Origin: Aquibacillus albus
GTDB taxonomy: Bacteria > Bacillota > Bacilli > Bacillales > Amphibacillaceae
DNA length: 48,103 nt
Assembly: GCF_016908325.1 (NCBI RefSeq)
Contig: NZ_JAFBDR010000031.1
Location: 1-48,103, forward strand
Reading direction: 5' to 3'
Part shown: piece by piece, positions 44,281-48,103 of the stretch
How the letters are laid out: each line of letters begins with the position of its first letter
How positions within the stretch are numbered: the stretch's first letter is position 1
Notes under the pieces: generated by a model
What the model was told of the DNA's origin: nothing
The model's database searches: none
Seen by the model: the letters and a program-made list of their open reading frames with translations, nothing else
Program-made: the position numbers and the translations under genes

Positions 44281-45249
44281 TTACACCTCTTCCGAACGGT
44301 CGGTAGCTGGAGGTGGCGCAACAGATAACTCGGAAATTTGATTGCGCCATTCTGGAGTCATTTCAATATTCAGCGCTTCTAATGAAGGCTCTAGCTGCTC
44401 CAGGTTACGTGCACCGATAATCGGAGCAGTGACACTTGGATTTTCCATCACCCATGCAACAGCAAGAGATGCTGGATGTACACCATGATCAGCCGCATAT
44501 TGTGTAAAGCGATCAGCAGTTTCATAGTACTGATCTTGGCCATAACGTTTACGATAGTTATCCTGTTCCAATAATCGACCTTGCTGCGGCTTTTGGCCAC
44601 CTCTATATTTTCCAGTGAGCAAACCACCACCAAGTGGACTATAAGAGATAACACCGATATCTTCCGAGGATGCAAATGGTAAGATCTCTACCTCTGCCTG
44701 GCGCTTCACAAGATTATACATTGGTTGAATACACTCAAAACGAGCCAGGCTTTCTTTCGCTGATATTCCTAATGCTTTTGCAATTTGCCAGGCTGCCCAA
44801 TTACTAACTGCTGGATATAAAATTTTCCCTTGACGTTGAAGATCATCCATAGCACGTAATGTCTCCTCGATTGGGGTATTTGGATCAAATGAATGAACAA
44901 AATAAAATTCAATTCGATCGGTATTCAATCTGCGCAGGCTGTTCTCTACTTCCATCATAATATGGCGTCTAGATAATCCTCTGTTATTAATGTCATCACC
45001 CATTGCACCAAAAACTTTCGTCGTTAATACAATTTCATCTCGATTATCTGCCATACATTTTCCTAGAATTTCTTCTGCCCGTCCGCCATTATAAACATTA
45101 GCGCAATCAAAGAAGTTAATACCAACCTCTCTACAACGATCAAACATTGCCTTTGAGGTTGCTTCATCAGCTATTCCCCCGAACGACATCGTTCCAAAAC
45201 AAAGGCTCGATACGTTAATACCTGTTTTTCCGATTGTGCGATATTCCAT
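44281..45249 (-). CDS. Aldo/keto reductase
   Basis: The 322-residue protein has the catalytic tetrad of the family: D48 and Y53 in FFDCANVYN, K78 in LTTKVF and H119 in FYFVHSFD. IGARNLEQLE (about 280) supplies the NADP-binding residues. It resembles the YajO/Kv-beta-like AKR branch that reduces varied aldehydes and ketones; the natural substrate is unknown. GGAGG precedes the ATG. It is a single gene with its own terminator. Confidence 0.92.
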   Translation of the reverse strand: MEYRTIGKTGINVSSLCFGTMSFGGIADEATSKAMFDRCREVGINFFDCANVYNGGRAEEILGKCMADNRDEIVLTTKVFGAMGDDINNRGLSRRHIMMEVENSLRRLNTDRIEFYFVHSFDPNTPIEETLRAMDDLQRQGKILYPAVSNWAAWQIAKALGISAKESLARFECIQPMYNLVKRQAEVEILPFASSEDIGVISYSPLGGGLLTGKYRGGQKPQQGRLLEQDNYRKRYGQDQYYETADRFTQYAADHGVHPASLAVAWVMENPSVTAPIIGARNLEQLEPSLEALNIEMTPEWRNQISELSVAPPPATDRSEEV

Positions 45250-45553
45250 AACATTTATTCCTCCTATTTTATGTAATAGATATAAACTTCTAGATTTCTA
45301 CTGTTGTTTCCTTTTTGGATTTATACAAAATATTTTTTTCAATATTAATTCCCTTTTTCACTAACCAATCATCTCCTGCTATCTCTTTCACAATAAGATT
45401 CACAAAATGGTCACTTTTTCCACTGTTTGATGCATTGCATAATACGTTATGATTAATAGATAAACATTTATACGTATCTAGCAATCAAAGCATTTGCATG
45501 AAAAGAATGGAATTTCTCTTCTTAGGATGCTTATATACTAGGGGGGGAAATAG
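45250..45553. other. Divergent intergenic region between the reductase and hydrolase genes
   Basis: The region is A/T-rich. A 64-codon minus-strand frame (45290-45484) begins with TTG, has no ribosome binding site and is not credible. No clear promoter pair was found. Confidence 0.4.
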
Positions 45554-46348
45554 GTGTTAGAATACAAGATTCACAGTAAAGATGCCGCCAAAGGATATGT
45601 AGTCCTTCTCCACGGTTTAGGCGGGAGCTCGGCGATATTTTATAAACAAATGAAACAGTATCAACAACATTTTAATGTGATTACGCTTCACTTACCTGGA
45701 CACGGTAATTCCCCGAGTGTTAGTAATTACACTGGTTTTTCTTTTTCCATTGTTGCCGGTGAAGTTATCAAAACATTGGATTACTTAAAAATAAAGCATG
45801 CTCATTTTGTTGGCATTTCTTTAGGCTCTGTCATTATCCATTACATCTTAAAAGAAAGACCAAAAATAGTTAAAAGTGCAACACTAGCAGGAGCAATGAC
45901 TAGATTTAACCTTTTCTCTAACGTATTGTACACGCTTGGGAAGCTCATTAAATCTATTACACCACATGTTTGGATTTACAATCTGTTTGCATATATGATT
46001 ATGCCAAAATCAAACCACAAGAAATCCAGGAGCATTTTTATTAAAGAAGCAAAGAAAATGCGAAGAGAAGATTTCATTGGTTGGTTTGATGCAATAAATG
46101 ATCTAAAAGAAAGCTATTTACAAGTACAAACAAGAGCAAAAGGTATCCCGAAGCTTTATGTATCAGGCAATCAAGATCATCTATTTATAGATTCTCTAAA
46201 AAAAGATATTAAACAGGATGAAGATGCTCATATGAGAATCATCGAAAATTGTGGACACGTTTGCAACCTAGATGGGTTTCAACAATTTAATAAAATAAGC
46301 TTGGAATTTTTAAAACTTCAAGAGAAGGCGGTAAGGAAAATTTCTTAA
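45554..46348 (+). CDS. Alpha/beta hydrolase
   Basis: The 264-residue protein has the fold's nucleophile elbow GISLGS (S89), the oxyanion segment LLHGLGGSS (about 18-26), an acid in SGNQDH (about 212) and the catalytic His in NCGHV (about 236). A mobile lid of basic helices lies at about 120-170. The start is GTG, following a run of seven G six bases upstream. The SDR gene follows within 50 bases, so the two probably work together, perhaps on an acyl ester or thioester; that is inference. Confidence 0.87.
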   Translation: MLEYKIHSKDAAKGYVVLLHGLGGSSAIFYKQMKQYQQHFNVITLHLPGHGNSPSVSNYTGFSFSIVAGEVIKTLDYLKIKHAHFVGISLGSVIIHYILKERPKIVKSATLAGAMTRFNLFSNVLYTLGKLIKSITPHVWIYNLFAYMIMPKSNHKKSRSIFIKEAKKMRREDFIGWFDAINDLKESYLQVQTRAKGIPKLYVSGNQDHLFIDSLKKDIKQDEDAHMRIIENCGHVCNLDGFQQFNKISLEFLKLQEKAVRKIS

Positions 46349-46395
46349 ACTCCTTCTACAATCATGACTACACTACATTGCTTGGGGTGAGCAAA

Positions 46396-47469
46396 TTGAA
46401 CATATTTTTAACAGGATCCACAGGGTTTCTAGGTGGAAAACTAATGAAAAATCTTTTAAAGGATACCAACCACCATTTATTTGTTCTTGCGAGAAATAGA
46501 CAAAAAGCAAGTGAATTAAAAAGCACTTTTACTAGCACCGAACAAAATAGAATTCACTTGCTGATTGGTGATATTACACGTCCAAACTGCGGCTTGCAGG
46601 CGGAGCAAATAAAAGACCTTGAGGGGAACGTAGATTGCTTTTACCATTCTGCAGCTTTAGTAAAATTTGACCAACACTTAAGGGACGAGTTATTTGCAAT
46701 AAATTACGACGGAACAAAAAATGCGCTAGAGTTAGCAAGAGTAATGGACGTACAAAAATTTTATTATGTCAGCACAGCTTATACGGTGGGGCAAAGATCA
46801 AAAGGTGTGGAACAACTCTATTCACCTGCTGTTTCCTATAACAATCCTTATGAAGAAAGCAAAGTAAAATCTGAACACCTTGTATTTTCTTACAAAAATG
46901 AAATGGAAGTGTCTATTTTCAGACCTTCCATCATTGTTGGAGATTCTAATACAGGAGAAGCGGACTCCCAATTCACACTGTATGGATTTATGAGGGCATT
47001 AGATGTTTTTAAACGAAAGATTTTGCGCAAAGAAACGACTTTAAATACTACTTATCGTATTATTGCTAATCGTGCAGGTACTTCGAATTTTGTGCCAGTC
47101 GATTATGTAGCGGAAGTATTAAGTTTAGCACTGCTAAATGCAGAGAAGAATAAAATTTATCATATTACCAATCCTAAGCCTCCTAGTAACTGGGAGCTAA
47201 TCAATATGTTTAAACAAGCGTTAAGTTTTGATCGCCTTTCTATTGTAGAAAACTTCGAGAACTATAAATTAAGTGCTGAAGAAGAAAAACTTAACCGAAT
47301 GGTTGATGTGTTTAAAGTCTACCTTGCTACAAATATTGAATTTGAAGATCACAATACACAAAAACTCATTCACAACACACAAGTCACGCACCTAAATATG
47401 TCCAATGACACAATCCAAATGATTATCAACGCATATTTTAAGACCAATCAAAACCTGTGGGGGGTCTGA
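46396..47469 (+). CDS. Extended SDR / fatty acyl-CoA reductase-like NAD-binding protein
   Basis: The ~357-residue protein has the dinucleotide motif TGSTGFLGGKL (about 6-16), a GDI motif near 58 and the catalytic Y152xxxK156 (PYEESKVKSE), with FRPSIIVGDS downstream. This pattern fits the NAD_binding_4 (male sterility/thioester reductase) group more than sugar epimerases. It could reduce an acyl thioester or oxidise a lipid-like alcohol. The start chosen is TTG at 46396 after GGGGTG; frames from 46378 begin before it. The final codons (WGV) and the stop fall inside a dispersed repeat, so the natural C-terminus may have been altered. Confidence 0.82.
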   Translation: MNIFLTGSTGFLGGKLMKNLLKDTNHHLFVLARNRQKASELKSTFTSTEQNRIHLLIGDITRPNCGLQAEQIKDLEGNVDCFYHSAALVKFDQHLRDELFAINYDGTKNALELARVMDVQKFYYVSTAYTVGQRSKGVEQLYSPAVSYNNPYEESKVKSEHLVFSYKNEMEVSIFRPSIIVGDSNTGEADSQFTLYGFMRALDVFKRKILRKETTLNTTYRIIANRAGTSNFVPVDYVAEVLSLALLNAEKNKIYHITNPKPPSNWELINMFKQALSFDRLSIVENFENYKLSAEEEKLNRMVDVFKVYLATNIEFEDHNTQKLIHNTQVTHLNMSNDTIQMIINAYFKTNQNLWGV

Positions 47470-47508
47470 CCCCTCAAAAAGACATTTGTCCACACAGTGC
47501 GGACACTA
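47459..47508. repeat. Dispersed repeat, family C, copy 2, over the SDR stop codon
   Basis: GGGGGGTCTGACCCCTC, then GACATTTGTCC, then GCGGACACTAT: the same block order as at 44083-44133. TCTGA inside the palindrome supplies the SDR stop. Confidence 0.75.
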
Positions 47509-47604
47509 TATTGTACATGTATTTATAAATAATAGGAATTTCTATAAACTATAAGTGCTTAAGGTAAAAGGACACAAATTTCAGAGAAATAGTAGGTGAT
47601 AATG

Positions 47605-47982
47605 ATGATAGAAATTAAAACATCGAAAATAAGTGATGGAGCATTTAATAGAGGAGTGTTTGCTACGCGTGATATAAAAAAAGGAGAACTGATTCACGAA
47701 GCACCAGTTATCCCTTATCCGAATAGGGATCACGATTTCATAGAAAAAACAATCCTCGATGATTATGTGTTTGAATATGGCCAAAATCATAGTTGTGTTG
47801 TTTTGGGTTACGGTGCATTATTTAACCATTCCTATCAACCAAATGCTGAATATGATATTAATTTTAGCAATCACACGTTTACTTTTTCGGCGTACAAAGA
47901 TATAAAAGTAGGAGAAGAGATCTTTATAAACTACAATGGCGAGGTTGACAACAACGATCCCTTATGGTTTAATATTGACTAA
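47605..47982 (+). CDS. SET-domain protein
   Basis: The ~125-residue protein is a minimal SET domain. RGVFATRDIKKGELI (about 17-31) is the N-terminal strand pair, FNHSYQPNAEY (about 76-86) the cofactor/knot motif, and GEEIFINYNGE (about 108-118) the second knot strand with the catalytic Tyr. SET domains transfer methyl groups from S-adenosylmethionine to protein lysines; bacterial stand-alone members have mostly unknown targets. Two ATG codons follow AGGTG; 47605 is better spaced than 47602. No histone-like target gene is nearby. Confidence 0.85.
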   Translation: MIEIKTSKISDGAFNRGVFATRDIKKGELIHEAPVIPYPNRDHDFIEKTILDDYVFEYGQNHSCVVLGYGALFNHSYQPNAEYDINFSNHTFTFSAYKDIKVGEEIFINYNGEVDNNDPLWFNID

Positions 47983-48000
47983 TTTTTTCCAAGAAATCAA

Positions 48001-48022
48001 AGGGGTCTGTAAGCTTACCCCT
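48001..48022. repeat. Dispersed repeat, family C-like half palindrome next to the IS element
   Basis: AGGGGTCTGTAAGCTTACCC followed by CT forms an AGGGGT/ACCCCT inverted repeat and shares GGGGTCTG with family C. It abuts the IS3-type end. Confidence 0.4.
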
Positions 48023-48103
48023 GTCAAGTAGACACATAAGGTTTGGGGTCATGCTGCCAATTTACTTTTATATTGAACTGGAGCTGATGATCCTAAGCCT
48101 TTT
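48022..48103 (-). mobile_element. End of an IS3-family insertion sequence, cut by the window edge
   Basis: TGTCAAGTAGACACAT at 48022 resembles an IS3-group terminal inverted repeat (TGTCTACTTGACA on the other strand). Just inside it lies the 3' end of a transposase frame. The rest of the element lies to the right of the window. Confidence 0.6.
48049..48103 (-). CDS. IS3-family transposase OrfB, C-terminal fragment (cut by window edge)
   Basis: The minus strand encodes KGLGSSAPVQYKSKLAA and a TGA stop. The APVQYKSKLA ending is typical of the integrase-core OrfB of IS3 elements (compare SPVQYR...). Only 17 codons are visible; the 5' part is outside the window, so intactness cannot be judged. 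Confidence 0.6.
   Translation of the reverse strand, partial: KGLGSSAPVQYKSKLAA

Noticed and set aside
45290-45484. 64-codon frame on the minus strand between the reductase and the hydrolase
   Set aside because: TTG start without a ribosome binding site, no recognisable motif, and it occupies a divergent promoter region.
1-48103. CRISPR arrays, tRNA genes, prophage or a recognised defence island
   Set aside because: No regularly spaced direct repeats, no cloverleaf-like sequence and no phage structural genes were seen while reading both strands. The repeats found are short, dispersed and palindromic.

Overview
The window is low-GC Firmicutes DNA, most likely from a Bacillaceae bacterium of the Bacillus/Virgibacillus/Oceanobacillus type. 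The signs are strong AGGAGG ribosome binding sites, frequent GTG and TTG starts, sigma-A promoters and CcpA cre-like sites. Typical bacilli genes are also present: ccpN-yqfL, guaC, isp, tgl, glgCDAP, yczE and a short-Q-loop cytochrome bd with CydS. All functions are inferred from reading the sequence; no database search was run.

Layout. Positions 1-475 are the promoter and leader region of a ribosomal RNA operon that runs leftwards off the window. Next come trhA (hemolysin III family), a PLD-like protein with a charged linker, a cytoplasmic GH2 beta-mannosidase with cre-like sites upstream, a CBO0543-like membrane protein and a Nudix hydrolase (0.5-7.3 kb). At 7.3-9.9 kb ccpN-yqfL-glpX form a compact gluconeogenesis control unit. 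At 10.4-13.5 kb is a tctCBA tripartite carboxylate transporter, and at 13.7-16.5 kb a cytochrome bd operon with two tiny single-span membrane proteins, CydS (33 aa) and an unnamed 31-aa peptide with a TTG start. YczE, a MATE exporter and an SLH-thermonuclease-Excalibur surface nuclease follow (17-20.8 kb).

At 21-23.7 kb lie a class I glutamine amidotransferase, an unknown protein with two C-terminal membrane spans, and a gamma-glutamylcyclotransferase. GuaC, the intracellular subtilisin Isp, a truncated-looking cNMP-binding protein, small proteins, a second cyclotransferase-like protein, a LarA-family protein and a membrane HD-GYP protein occupy 24-31.5 kb. The glycogen operon (31.7-38.2 kb) keeps glgC, glgD, glgA and glgP, but glgB is reduced to its two ends by an internal deletion. 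The right part carries a cytoplasmic sulfatase, the spore-coat transglutaminase tgl, a small membrane protein, a 14-span MFS exporter, an aldo/keto reductase, an alpha/beta hydrolase next to an acyl-reductase-like SDR, a SET-domain protein, and the edge of an IS3-family element.

Two themes cross the window. Short dispersed palindromic repeats recur between genes, and in several cases they supply or touch the stop codon of the preceding gene (glgP, the cNMP-binding protein, the SDR, the second cyclotransferase). Several very small genes are easily missed by ORF callers (cydS, the 31-aa cyd peptide, a 25-codon ORF at 38.7 kb). The best candidates for undescribed biology are the 31-aa bd-associated peptide, the amidotransferase plus two-span membrane protein pair, and the PLD-like protein at 1.5 kb.
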